DNA of 64,000 bases from Rutidosis leptorrhynchoides (GCF_046630445.1 NC_092341.1:256976501-257040500), one strand, 5' to 3'. Positions 1 to 11,566 are shown, counted from the first letter of the stretch. Notes: a model not told the origin generated them from the letters alone. Numbers and translations are program-made.

Positions 1-1445
1 GGACAAGCAAGGTTCAAGTGTGGGGGATTTTGATAACGCCATTTTCATACATATATTTTGGGCGTTATCTTGTTCCATTTGCTGGTATTTTGAAGACTTT
101 GATTAAGATATCGAGTTATTTGAGTTTAAAATGAAGAAAGTGTCAAGATATGGTTCGTTGGCTCACTATTGTTGATTTTATTGAAGATATAGCAAAAACG
201 AAGTTAGAGTTGAAGATAAACGTGCCTCGGGTGAAAAAATCAGTTTCCATCGCTTCAAGATGAGGTTTGTCGCGTTTTGGTCGTCGTGATACGTGATGAA
301 TTGCATCAGAACGCGATATGGAAAAGGGGTGAAACTGATCAATCTGTCGCGTCTAAGGCCATTATGTCGTGTCCTGGTTCATCGCGTTTCGCGATGGGTT
401 GTCGCGGATCGCGACACGAGTCGGTTTCAGCTGTTTTCCCTGCTTCTATAAATACTCGATTTTTACCCCAATTTAGGTTATGCAGTTTTATTTACGAATT
501 TTCTTTCACAGCAACATTAATTACGAATTTATTAACTTTTCTACATTATTTTGCAAGGGTTAAATTTGTTACATCAAGTTTGGTTAGTTTAATCTCTTAT
601 TTAACTTTTATTATTTTGTTCTTTATTCAATTCAATGTTCATGCTTATTTGTTCTTCTTATTTATTTGTTAATTGCTTTACCATGAGTAGCTAAATATTT
701 AGTATTCGCTTAGATGCATGAACCTAGGTGATGGATTGCGATCTTTTGGTTAACGACAATTAATTAAAATTACACAAATTTATGTCTAGCTAAGATCCAC
801 CGTTATTAAAGCTTATTGATTGTTAGATCACAGGAGTTATTGATTAACTAACGACAGTTAAATTGATTAATAGCTTTTACTAGATTATTGAACGTGAATA
901 AGTTAGGAATACGTGAGATTTTATGAGGGACACCGATAATAAAATTAATCGTATAGTGGTTGAGCTTGAGATTAGTTGCAATAATTGTGAGGTTGTAAGG
1001 GACACCAAACCAACCTAAGTTAGATTATAATCTTGAGTAATATCATTGTGAATTGGTTAGTAATTCTAGGTTAACGACAGTTATACTTAGGTTGCTAGTC
1101 TTAAACTGTAGGAATCGACAGATAAATACAGTGTCACATCATTGTAATTGTTTACTTAACGAGTTTAACCGAGCAATCCTAGCCTAGATAATTGTAGCTA
1201 AGTGGATACCTTTGCTTCTTATTGAGTTAAGTTTAATTTACTTTCCCGTTTAATCAGTTTTACAACAAAACTCCCCTTTTAAATCTTAGAATAATTAATA
1301 GTTCAAGTTTTCAATTACCTGCTCTCTGTGGAACGAATTGGTCAAATACTTATTTAATTACTACACGAACTAGTTATAGTTGCCTGTATTGTGTGATAAT
1401 CAATAGGTATTTAGCTAATAATTTCGAGTACGAAATTACACATCA
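1..1445 (+). mobile_element. 3' end and 3' LTR of an Athila/Tat-like Ty3 retrotransposon
   Basis: A G-rich polypurine tract (about 17-30, GTGTGGGGGATTT) is followed at 31 by TGATAACGCC, the usual LTR start in Athila/Tat-type plant Ty3 elements. The LTR runs to about 1440-1445 (ending ATTACACATCA), roughly 1.4 kb. A clear TATA box (TATAAATA) lies at 447-454. At 1446 the sequence switches abruptly to one that matches the 3' LTR of element E1 from about 6161 onward. The element therefore inserted into E1's 5' LTR, and its internal part and 5' LTR lie left of the window. Lineage is inferred from PPT and LTR start style only; no coding part is visible. The 131-codon open frame at 277-672 shows no recognisable domain. 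Confidence 0.6.
447..454 (+). promoter_or_regulatory. TATA box of the Athila/Tat-like LTR
   Basis: TATAAATA sits in a GC-richer part of the LTR about 415 bp from its start. This is the expected place for the U3 promoter of such LTRs. No transcription start can be shown from sequence alone. Confidence 0.5.
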
Positions 1446-2607
1446 TATGTCTTTTCAGCAATTTAAGAAATTTGTTTTGGTCATAACTTTCAAACCGTAA
1501 CTCCTTTTTTGATGAATCAAATATCGTTGGAATCATATCGAAGAGTACATTTCAATGGTAACCTTTTAAGAAACTGTATAAAATTTTATTTTGGTCAGAA
1601 AAAGGGGTTTTTGGGTGTATGCCTTGTTTTGCATGCATTTGAGTATCGTTATGGGTTGAAATTATGATGTAGACTTATCATATAGTGATTACATGATTGT
1701 AGGTGTTGATTTAGTGTATGAATTGATGTTTGTTGTTGTGCTTTCGGGTTGTTATCAAGACATGATTACTTACTGTGTTATGTCTATTCTCAGGTGATAA
1801 GGACGAAGAGAAGGCTCAGTAAGATTAGAATTCTGAGTGCCTTCTGTTGCTGGTAATTGGTGAGTGGGATTATCACTTAGTGTAGTATAGAGTAGCAAGT
1901 TGCGCTACTATGTTTATATTGTTGTTCGTTGCCATGTTTAGTAGTTATGTTGTACAGTTGATCGCAGTTAAGGTTGCCATGCTTTTAGTAGTATTAGTTG
2001 CCTGTTGTAGTAGCAGTTGTTGAATGGTTATTTGTACACAAGTTGTAGTTGTTGTTGTAGTTGGAACCTTGATATGTTAGGTCCCGCTCAGAGAGGTCAA
2101 CCTAGTTGTGGTTGGGTCTAGTTGGCTACTGTTTGTTGAGTACCTGCGTGTGGATGACTATACTGGGGACTCAGTAGTAAAGACTATCGGTAGACTCTAA
2201 CCCGATCAACTAGTAGTCGTGTGCCCGTACAAGCCGCTGATCCTCTAGTTGGAGCATAGTTGCCAGTTGTTGTATGTTGTTGCTGTAGGAGTACAAGTTG
2301 GTACTGTATGCTAGACCTTTTGATAATTCCATTCTCTTAGCCTTGAGCTAACCCCTCACCTCCTCCCTTGCAGGTTTTGGATTTTAGTGCTAGTATGGAC
2401 GAGAGTTGGGCTGAAGATATGTTTGACAAGATGAACTCTGATGTCTTAACTTTTGTAAATATATAACTAGTCGTTTAACGTAGCACCGGTGGTTTGTAAT
2501 TAAGTAATTACCTAATGATTTGTGGTAATCATGTTTGTAATTAACTAAAGGTAATTATGTAAATTAAGTCTTCCGCTGTGATTTAAAAAAAAAATCAGGG
2601 TGTTACA
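1446..2607 (+). repeat. 5' LTR of element E1 (3' portion)
   Basis: This segment aligns by eye with the 3' LTR of E1 (from about 6161 to 6957, then 10700-11105). Shared parts include the block starting TTTTCAGCAATTT, the stretch around GGTTGGGTCTAGTTGGC and the ending GGGTGTTACA. It ends in TGTTACA, the inverted partner of TGTAACA at the start of the 3' LTR (5304). Its first part is cut off by the Athila/Tat-like insertion. The 3' LTR carries an extra run of about 20 bp near 6861 (TGCTGAATGACGCATC) that is missing here. Confidence 0.85.
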
Positions 2608-2610
2608 ACT

Positions 2611-2622
2611 TGGTATCAGAGC
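2611..2622 (+). other. Primer binding site of element E1
   Basis: TGGTATCAGAGC lies three bases after the LTR end. It is the common plant primer site complementary to the 3' end of initiator methionine tRNA. Confidence 0.85.
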
Positions 2623-2794
2623 ATAGGTTTGGCCGCATGTACATTGTGTTAAATGTCATGTTCCCAAACCTTGTGTTGTGTCAAACATATCCCAGGGAAC
2701 GGGTTAAGTGAATGTGGGGAATACATGCGTTAGTTGATAGGTACTAACATATTTTCCACTAACCGTTTGTGTGAGTTATTGTGGTAGTGCAGAT

Positions 2795-4207
2795 ATGGCA
2801 GATAATACAGGAAACACAATTGGTCCGTCAGCCCCCGGAACATTCAGAGCCCCAAATGAAGACGGGTATGTGTCAGAAGAGGATCCGCAGGAACAAATTA
2901 TAGATTTAGAAAGTAAGTTAAAGGAAGTACGTGACCGAATAAGGGAATTAGAACAACGCCAGACAATAGTGAATCCAAGTGGTAGTGTACCGAATTAAAT
3001 ATTTAGTGGGTATCCGGTGCGGTCAAATATTTATCAGCAAACTGGAAGTGCTTTCCAACAACAGCAATGGTTACCACCTCAGTAAAAATTTCCTCAACAG
3101 TATCAGGTGCCAACTCAGTTTAATTAACAGTTCACAAATCAGATGTAGGGTCCGTATCAGATGCCGACGTTTCAACAACCGAAGAAATGTACCTTCAAAC
3201 AGTTCTTGAATTGTAATCCGCCAGAGTACTCAGGAAGTTCTAACCCAACGGTAACCCTTAACTGGTTAAGAGAGATAGAAAAGGTTTTTGAGGCCTGTCA
3301 GTGCGAACCAAAATTACAGGTTATTTATGTTAGTCGTATGTTGAAAAATAGGGCAATGGTTTGGTGGGATACGGTTATTTCTAGTATACCAAAAGAGCAA
3401 GTGAACATGATTACTTGGGAACAATTTTATAGTAAAGTTTGTGAGTAGTATTGTTCGTCCTACGACCTCAATTGAATTAAGACGGAATTTTTGGCAATGA
3501 AAATGACACCTCAGATGACGATAGATGAGGTGATTGAGCAGTATATGGATAAATTAAGGTTCGTGCAACAGTGGGTTCCAGACGAACAGTCTAGAATTCA
3601 ACATTTTGTTAATATAATTTTACCAGAGTACAGAACAATGGTTAGGATAGCGACGACGCTATCGCAAGTGTTTGTTATGGCCAAGATGGTAGAAGATGAT
3701 GTCAAGGCAGCAAGAAATAGAATGGTAGGTTTTGGAATGCCACAACAAGATCAGGAGATGAGTCATTCAGACTCTAGGTCAAAGAAGTCCGTTAAGTTGA
3801 AACAGAAAAGTGGGTCAGAACAGAGTGGGACAGCATCAAGTCAGAATTCTTGGTGTTATAGTTGTAGATCATCTCATAGTGGTCCTTGTTCAGAATCAAC
3901 CAAAAGATGTTTGAGATGTGGTATTGTGGGGCACACGATTCGGATGTGTTCGTTCCAAGAGGATGTATGTTGAAAATGTCATCAAGTGGGGCATAGGTCA
4001 GCTCAGTGTTCATATGTAAGAGGATCAGGTTCTGGGGCGGGGCCAGGAGCGCAGTCAGGATCAGTAGGTGGATCTTCTTGTTCTCCAGTTGGGCAGAAAA
4101 GAAAGAATCCACCTATGGCAATAGCAAGATCTTATCAGATGGTTGCAGATGCAGATGTTGAATATGATGTGAATACAGGTATGCTTCAAAATCCTCGTAT
4201 TGTTTAG
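2795..4207 (+). pseudogene. gag: gag of element E1 (broken)
   Basis: This is a Gag-like polyprotein remnant of a Ty3 element; in a working copy it would form the particle shell and bind the RNA. The start is the ATG at 2795. The first 68 codons are acidic with a predicted coiled coil (EQIIDLESKLKEVRDRIRE). A glutamine-rich stretch with several stops follows (2996-3150). The capsid part is 3161-3448 (NPPEYSGSSNP, MVWWDTV) and 3491-3973. Two CCHC zinc knuckles lie near 3910-4010; the first, CLRCGIVGHTIRMC, is complete, and the second follows a TGA at about 3971. Stops at 2996, 3446 and 4205 and frame changes show it is dead. The frame ends just where a protease domain would normally begin, and no protease or polymerase follows. 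Confidence 0.75.
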
Positions 4208-5303
4208 TTATATACATGTATATGATTATGCATATATATGTGTGTGTTAGATTAGTAGATCTTGATAGTAGTGTAAGATTTATTTTGTTGCATTATGTTG
4301 TTTATGTTTTGATTGCGACCCTTGTGTGCCATGTGGGGTAAGGCTGATCCTAAGGTTGATTTTTTGAGATTGAGAACCTTGACTTAAATAGAGATGCGTT
4401 GAGTATGTTTGTATAGTGGACATTTGGAAGACAGAAATTTGTTAAATAGTGACACGAGTATGAGTGATATGCCGATAGTGGACTTTATTGACCAGATATT
4501 TCCTATACTTGTTGGATGTGTATTAATGTTAGTAGACTATATTTGAATATTGATGGATAATGTTTAAATAACTGTGATTGAACAGATGGTGTAATTGATT
4601 AGTCATAAAGTAGTTAAATTAATTACCAATGCTTATTAAGGAGATTGATTGAACATAAGTTAGTAAATGAGACAAGTAGAATTTTTCCTTTTCAAGCAAC
4701 TCAGAATGAAGGTATGATTTAGGATAATATGCTTGTGTCCGGCCAACAGAAGTATATTATGATAAATCATACAGAATATTTGGAAAGCTGAAGGAGAATT
4801 AGGTGACCTGTGCTATATTGGATTGTGATGTGACTGGATATGAGACGAATAACCTGTGAAGTTTTGTTGACTTACGAGACAATTTCGTGGATATGGGTAT
4901 AGATTTTAGCATGATGACTAATTCTATTGCCTAAGCCTTGGATAATTGGGAAAATTGGACTGTATAAAGAGTTGAATTGGATGACAGATCGTGGAATTTA
5001 TGATACGGAATGGCGAAGAAACATGAATTTGACTCTGATTATTTGACTTGATCGTGTAATTTGTGGGCTTAAGTGGATTAACGGACGTGGATCGATGAAG
5101 ATTGTGACAACTTATTTTGTATCGGGAGTGTATTGACGTCAAGAATCTCTTTTCCCTATGCAATTGTGGTGGATATTGTCGGTATCGGGAATAAGATCGA
5201 TAAAGTTGACCGCGTGTTTTGGTAGTTCGAGTAACAATTTTGGGTTTGTTGACCATAGTTGACCCGATTCCGAGGACGGAATCTCTTTTAAGGAGGGTAG
5301 ATT
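4208..5303 (+). other. Non-coding internal tail and polypurine tract of E1
   Basis: About 1.1 kb lies between the gag remnant and the 3' LTR. I find no protease, reverse transcriptase, RNase H or integrase motif in any frame. The last bases (TTTTAAGGAGGGTAGA, about 5287-5302) form the polypurine tract. They match the tract of element C (TTTTAAGGAGTAGGTA) closely, so E1 was probably copied by chromovirus machinery. Confidence 0.65.
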
Positions 5304-5959
5304 TGTAACAGCCGCGTTTTGGGCCTAGCTGAAATGACCATTGTACCCTTGGGTATGGCGTAATTAGTGATTTTAATAATTAAATGTTTATAATTATTTG
5401 GTTGTTTAGTTGAGACCAGTTTGTGACAAGGGTCACAGAACAGGTTCGTTTGTTGAATTTGGACTCTGTTAAGGCCTCCTAACGAGGTGCGAAAGATATT
5501 AGATAACTGGTAAATACCCGTGTATTGTGGGGTATGGGTTTTAATACCCACTTAATTAGTTATCTGGACACTTCTTGTCCATTTTCCCTAAATTGAGAAA
5601 CTAGTCTCGTACCTAAACTTCATCCTCTTCACAAACCCTAATTGATCTAAACTTGAAATTGGATTAAGAGACTTTAGAAACTGATTTCTAGCATCATTGT
5701 GAGCATCATCTCAGGTTTGTCTTGTTGAATCCATGCTTTAATTGTTAGAAATTGGGTTTTTATGTTCTTGAGTTATAAAGTGGGTTTTGATGTCAAAATT
5801 GCTTAATTTGTTGTTGTTTTGATGTAATGTTTGTGGGTTTATGTCCCAAAAGGTTTTATAAACAAGATGTGATGATTTTAGAGGTTTAAAATGAGTATAT
5901 GGTCGAGATTTGGTGATTTTTGGCTCAAACCCGTCACTTTTCCAATTTTCAGCAGCTCA

Positions 5960-6170
5960 AGAACACACTCGGTCGAGTGTCTTTTGGAAGTGGGCCGTGT
6001 GTGTACACAATCGGTCGAGTGTCTTTTGAAGTGGGCCGTGTGTCTACACACTCAGTAGTGTGTCTTTTAAAAAGACAGTCGGTCGAGTGTCTCTACTCAT
6101 TCGGCCGTGAGTCTACACACTCGGTCGAGTGTCTATGACACACACTGTCGAGTTGGGTAGTGTGTCTTTT
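5960..6170 (+). repeat. Array of palindromic iterons in E1 LTR
   Basis: Degenerate tandem units contain the short inverted repeat CACTCGGTCGAGTG (for example 5966-5979 and 6118-6131), alternating with GTGGGCCGTGTGT-like segments. There are about five to seven units with imperfect spacing. The open frame across them (5920-6138) is a by-product of the repeat. Confidence 0.75.
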
Positions 6171-8744
6171 CAGCAATTTGAGAAATTTGTTTTGGTCATA
6201 AATTTTGAACCGTAACTCCGTTTTTTATGAATCAAAAATCGTTGGAATTGTATCAAAGAGTACATTTCAATGGTAAACTTTTAAGAAACTAGATCAAATT
6301 TTATTTTGGTCAGAAACAGGGGTTTTTGTGTGTATGCCTTGTTTTGCACGCATTTGAGTATCGTTATGGGTTGAAATTATGATGCAGACTTATCATATAG
6401 TGATTACATGATTGTAGGTATTGATTTAGTGTATGAATTGATTTTTGTTGTTGTGCTTTCGGGTTGTTATCAAGACATGATTACTGACTGTGTTATGTCT
6501 ATTCTCAGGTGATAAGGTCGAAGAGAAGGCTCAGTAAGATTAGAATTCTGAGTGCCTTCTGTTGCTGGTAATCAGTGAGTGGGATTATCACTTGGTGTAG
6601 TATAGAGTAGCAAGTTGCGCTACTATGTTTATATTGTTTTTAGTTGCCATGTTTAGTAGTTATGTTGTACAGTTGATCGCAGTTAAGGTTGCCATGCTTT
6701 TAGTAGTATTAGTTGCCTGTTATAGCAGTAGTAGTTGAATGGTTGTCTGTGCACAAGTTGTAATTGTTATTGTAGTTGGAACCTTGATCTGTTAGGTTCA
6801 GCTCTAAGAGGTCAACCTAGTTGTGGTTGGGTCTAGTTGGCTACTGTTTATTGAGTATAGTGCTGAATGACGCATCACCTGCGCGTGGATGACTATACTG
6901 GGGATTCAGTAGTAAAGACTATCGGTAGACTCTAGCCCGATCAACTAGTAGTCGTGTGTGATAACCCGGGAATTTCTGACTAAATTTAAATTTAATCTTT
7001 ATATGATTTCGATACGTTAAGCAAAGTCTGTAATGTTATGTCTCAAAAACTTTCGAACTATGTTCATGTATCCATTTGACCTTTGACTATTCTCGACGAT
7101 TCACGAACAAAATTTTTGTAAATAGATATGTATATAAATCTAAGTCTATATTATAATTTGAATTTATAATATAGCTTAAACATTAGAAATAAATATAAAA
7201 TGAGATACAAAATAAGTAAGTATAATTTAAAATGAATCTATATATAAATACATACGATTTCTATACATAATTATTATTATGTGTATATTTTAATATATAG
7301 AAATATTAGAAATAATAAATAATCATTAAAAGATATTATATGATATATTATAATAAATTTCATAAGAAATAATACACATATATATAATATAAGTATAACA
7401 ATAGTTGTTATAATATCATTACTTTCATTATTATTGTAAATATTAATATCAATGTCAGTATTAATGATATAATGATACAAATATGAAATTTGTTATGTAC
7501 AAACTATTATAATATAATTATAATTAGTATTATTATTATATCAGAATTAATATTAAAAATTATTAATAGTATTTCTATATAATCTATTATATTTAGTAAT
7601 GAAATTATTATTATTAATTTATTTTTATCATTTATTATTATTAATATTACTATCCTTATTAAAACAAATGTTAATAATATTAATATCATTAAATTCATTG
7701 GTACTTATGAATATTAGTTAAATTTTAATAAACAGATAATGTAACTACTAATAAATATATATATAAATAAATATAGTATATAAAATACAGATTATGTAAA
7801 TATATAATCAGATATAGGTAATTATATAAATAAATATACGAATATGTATTTACATAAATAATAATTATAAAATATAGAAACAGAAATAGGATAAACAATC
7901 AGTTCCTGGTCCCTCTCAATCTGCAGTTACGTTTTTGTTTTTGCCTTTAATCTGTTACACATAGCAATCAATCGTACAAATCAAGGAAAATGATAACCAA
8001 TTTTTATTTCTTTTAATTTCTGATTTAATTGACTGTCAAAACCAATTGGTGATATAATCCAACGAGTTACACACTTATTTTGATTAAGTCTTTCATTTAC
8101 ACATCTTCTTTATCAATTAAAAACCAGAACAGAATTTATTCTATCGATTTTGAACTGAAAAAGTCAAGCAGAGAGTCCAGACCCCTGTTACTGTTTTCGT
8201 TTTTCAAAATTTACGATTTCGAAATCCGTTACAAAATGTAATAATGCAGTTTTCCTAGAAATCCTTCATTGAAACTATCTGCAAAAGCTCAAATCCCAGA
8301 TTCATTTATCGAGTTTCAATTCTGAGGTCAAACTTAAATTTTCAAAAGTCAACCGAGTGTTCATTAATCAAATTAGAGTTCGTGTTTATGTTTTCAATTT
8401 AATTGAGAATGGAGAAAGATTCTAGGAAGGATTTATCACCTATTTCATGTTTTATTCATAAGCTAAAAACGTCCAGAAGATTGAATTTGATTATTGAGTT
8501 CATGTAGGTGTTCTTCATTTTTTTCTTTATGATACAGCGACTGTTAATTTTTTTTTCTTTTCTTTTCTTCTTCTCACAACCTGATAATTATGTGTTGTTT
8601 ACAAAAATCAAAACGTTTTTTTTAGTTGCTGTTATGATTACAAATGGGGTTTCTGTCGATGAGTTAATGGAGAGGATGAGGAGACCCGTTAAACATACGG
8701 GGTATATACTTTAGTAAATAAAACTAAAACAGAAAAGCAGGACT

Positions 8745-8815
8745 GGAGGCGTGGATGGGTGTTGGTGTCGGGTTTCGAGAGGTCTTGAGTTCGAGTCCGG
8801 TCCATGGCAAATATT
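8745..8815 (+). other. tRNA-like segment inside the long LTR
   Basis: This segment has a B-box-like sequence (GAGTTCGAGTCC, about 8789-8800), preceded about 45 bp upstream by an A-box-like stretch (GGCGTGGATGGGTG). It lies directly before the ATT microsatellite. It cannot fold as an obvious intact tRNA, and may be a SINE or tRNA remnant fixed in this LTR family. Confidence 0.4.
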
Positions 8816-8855
8816 TTTACACAAAGCACTTAAGGGTATACCTTTTTATTTTTAA

Positions 8856-8856
<1 letters not shown>

Positions 8857-8909
<53 letters not shown>

Positions 8910-8965
8910 CATTATTATTATTATTACTAGTATCATTATTATTATTGTTATTGTTATTATTAATG
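8857..8965 (+). repeat. ATT microsatellite
   Basis: A nearly pure ATT run with a few substitutions, the longest of several in 8850-9520. The isoleucine-only open frame that crosses it is an artefact. Confidence 0.9.
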
Positions 8966-10332
8966 ATTGTTAGTGTTACTATAACAATTATCAAAATTAT
9001 TATTATTATTTTTACAAAAATAAGTAGTAGTTATCATTTATTGTTATTATCATAATTATCATAATTATCATTATAAACATGACTATTATTATTATTATTA
9101 ATGTTGTTACTAAAATTATTATCGTCATAGTCTTATCATTTTTATGTATTATTATTATTATTATTATTAACATGATTACGATTAAATGTATAGTTTTTTG
9201 TTAATATTGTTATTACTATTATTGTTATTTATATAGAAATCAATAAGTATAATTTTGTTAAAATCTTAAAAATTACTAGTATTATCATTACTAATAATAT
9301 TATTATTAGTGCTACTATTATTGTATTATTACTGCTCGTATCATTATTATTATAAATAATATCATTTATATTATTATTATGAATTTTCATTATAGGTATT
9401 GTTACTACTAAAAGTTATTATCATTTATATTATTTATACAAAAATTATATTTTTGTAATCCTTAAAAACTATCATTTTTATTATTATCAGTAATATCTAT
9501 ACTATTATTAATAAACTAATTATAATTAGGAAAATAAAAGTTTAAAAGGTATGGATAAGAATGTAAGTATAAAGATTGAAGATTATATATATAAAGATAT
9601 CTTTTATATACACAACTTAATTATATTAAAATTATTATGTACGAAAATGAAGACATATAAATAAATAATGAAACTTATAAAGTAATAAGTATAACAATTA
9701 TATTACTAATAATAATATATATATTTATTCGAGTACAAGAATATGTTTTAATACATATATGAATGATATAGGTTCGTGAATCAAAGACCAACCCTGCATT
9801 GTTTAGTTGTTCAATGTCGTCGTATGTATTTTTACTACAAAATACATTAGGTGAGTTTCATTTGCTCCCTTTTTAAATGCTTTTGCAATATATATTTTTA
9901 GGACTGAGAATACATGCGCTGCTTTTATAAATGATTTACAAAATAGACACAAGTACGTGAAACTACATTCTATGGTTGAATTATCGAAATCGAATATGCC
10001 CCTTTTTATTAAGTCTGGTAATCTAAGAATTAGGGAACAGACACCCTAATTGACGCGAATCCTAAAGATAGATCTATTGGGCCTAACAAACCCCATCCAA
10101 AGTACCGGATGCTTTAGTACTTCGGAATTTATATCATGTCCGAAGGAGGATCCCGGAATGATAGGGGATATTCTTATATGCATCTAGTTTATGTCGGTTA
10201 CCAGGTGTTCAATCCATATGAATGATTATTTTTGTCTCTATGCATGGGACGCGTATTTGTGAGAATTGGAAATGAAATCTTGTGGTCTATTAAAATATTG
10301 AATTGATTGTTATGATAAACTAATGAACTCAC

Positions 10333-10346
10333 CAACCTTTTGGTTG
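10333..10346 (+). other. Conserved LTR hairpin, C-G variant
   Basis: CAACC-TTTT-GGTTG is a perfect 5-bp stem with a TTTT loop, 348 nt before the LTR end, followed by TTATTCTCAGGT. The same position in other LTR families carries CAACG-TTTT-CGTTG or CAACA-TTTT-TGTTG. Confidence 0.7.
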
Positions 10347-11105
10347 ACACTTTAAAGCATGTTTATTCTCAGGTATGAAAGAAATCTTCCGTTGTGCATT
10401 TGCTCACTTTAAGGATATTACTTGGAGTCATTCATGACATATTTCAAAAAACGTTGCATTCGAGTCGTCGAGTTCATCAAGATTATTATTAAGACAATTA
10501 TAGTTAGATATATTATGAAATGGTATGCCTGTAGTCAACTTTTGATGTAATGAAAGATTGTCTTTTCAAAAACGAATGCAATGTTTGTAAAATGTATCAT
10601 ATAGAGGTCCAGTACCTCGCGATGTAATCAACTGTTGTGAATCGTTTATAATCGATAGGGACTTCGTCCAGATGGATTAGGACGGGTCGCTACATCGTGT
10701 GCCCGTACAAGCCGCCGATCCTCTAGTTGGAGCATAGTTGCCAGTTGTTGTATGTTGCTTGTTGTTGTATGTTGTTGATGTAGGAGTACAAGTTGGTACT
10801 GTATGCTAGACCTTTTGATAATTCCATTCACTTAGCCTTGAGCTAACCCCTCACCTCCTCCCTTGCAGGTTTTGGATTTTAGTGCTAGTATGGACGGGAG
10901 TTGGGCTGAAGATATGTTTGACAAGACGAACTCTGATGTCTTAACTTTTGTAAATATATAACTAGTCATTTAACGTAACACCGGTGGTTTGTAATTAAGT
11001 AATTAACTAATGATTTGTGGTAATCATGTTTGTAATTAACTAAAGGTAATTATGTAAATTAAGTCTTTCGCTGTGATTTAAAAAAAAACAAATCAGGGTG
11101 TTACA

Positions 11106-11142
11106 ACGGTGCCATCAATGACGATTTTGTCGGGTCGCTACA
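11106..11142 (+). repeat. Last 37 bp of element C's 5' LTR
   Basis: This matches the final bases of C's 3' LTR at 44905-44941 with two or three substitutions. The remaining 5' LTR should lie left of the window, beyond E1 and the Athila/Tat-like insert, ending in or near ACGGT, the expected E1 target duplication. Confidence 0.8.
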
Positions 11143-11144
11143 GA

Positions 11145-11156
11145 TGGTATCAGAGC
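11145..11156 (+). other. Primer binding site of element C
   Basis: TGGTATCAGAGC lies two bases after the LTR end and is complementary to initiator methionine tRNA. The 410 bp from here to the gag ATG are untranslated leader, with no feature I recognise. Confidence 0.85.
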
Positions 11157-11566
11157 GTTGGTTGTAGGGATTTAGAGTTCATTGGTGTCAACCCCGAGTC
11201 ATAGGGTACATTAGTGAATCTAGACTACAACCGGCATATAGACTTGAAGTAGGAATTACTTGACTACTTGTGCAGTTATACTCGGACTCTTCGATTCATA
11301 TCTAACTTTTATTCCATCTTAATCTCACGTTGTTTAATTTTATTGACACGCCACCTTGACTTAGTGAAATAATGTCGAATGCACATATGAATTAGGGTAA
11401 TATAATTTCCAAGATTATATTACGGTGACTCATATGAACGTTCCGACATTATGACATAAAGAATTTAAGGCGAGTCAAGGAAAATTTTCTCTTTATCCTC
11501 ATTCCATATCACGGTTAGTTTTATTGAGAATACTAATCAACAATATTCTTGTGTTTTGAAGGAACA

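Larger units (their letters stand above)
6958..10694 (+). mobile_element. Solo long LTR (3.7 kb) nested in E1's 3' LTR
   Basis: The insert begins TGTGATAACCCGGG and ends GGGTCGCTACA. It is flanked by TCGTG on both sides (6953-6957 and 10695-10699), and the empty site is visible in E1's 5' LTR near 2217. There is no primer site, gag or pol inside, so I call it a solo LTR. The opening bases match the minus-strand LTR ending at 60246 (TGTGACGACCCGG, then AAATTTAAACTTAATC), so both belong to one long-LTR family. From 7130 to 9750 it is extremely AT-rich, with ATT microsatellites and a tRNA-like segment at 8745. The conserved terminal block (9900-10694) holds the hairpin at 10333. Confidence 0.8.
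5304..11105 (+). repeat. 3' LTR of element E1, split by a nested LTR
   Basis: The LTR begins TGTAACAGCC and ends TGTTACA. Its parts are 5304-6957 and 10700-11105, about 2.06 kb once the insertion and its target duplication are removed. It contains the iteron array at 5960-6170. The junction after 11105 passes directly into the last 37 bp of element C's 5' LTR (ACGGTGCCATCAATGACG), so E1 inserted into C's LTR. Confidence 0.85.

Noticed and set aside
5920..6138. Repetitive 72-codon frame
   Set aside because: Produced by the palindromic iteron array, without other coding signs.
8755..8973. Poly-isoleucine frame in the long LTR, and similar ones at 55319-55745
   Set aside because: They are translations of ATT/AAT microsatellites; no start context, domain or conservation.
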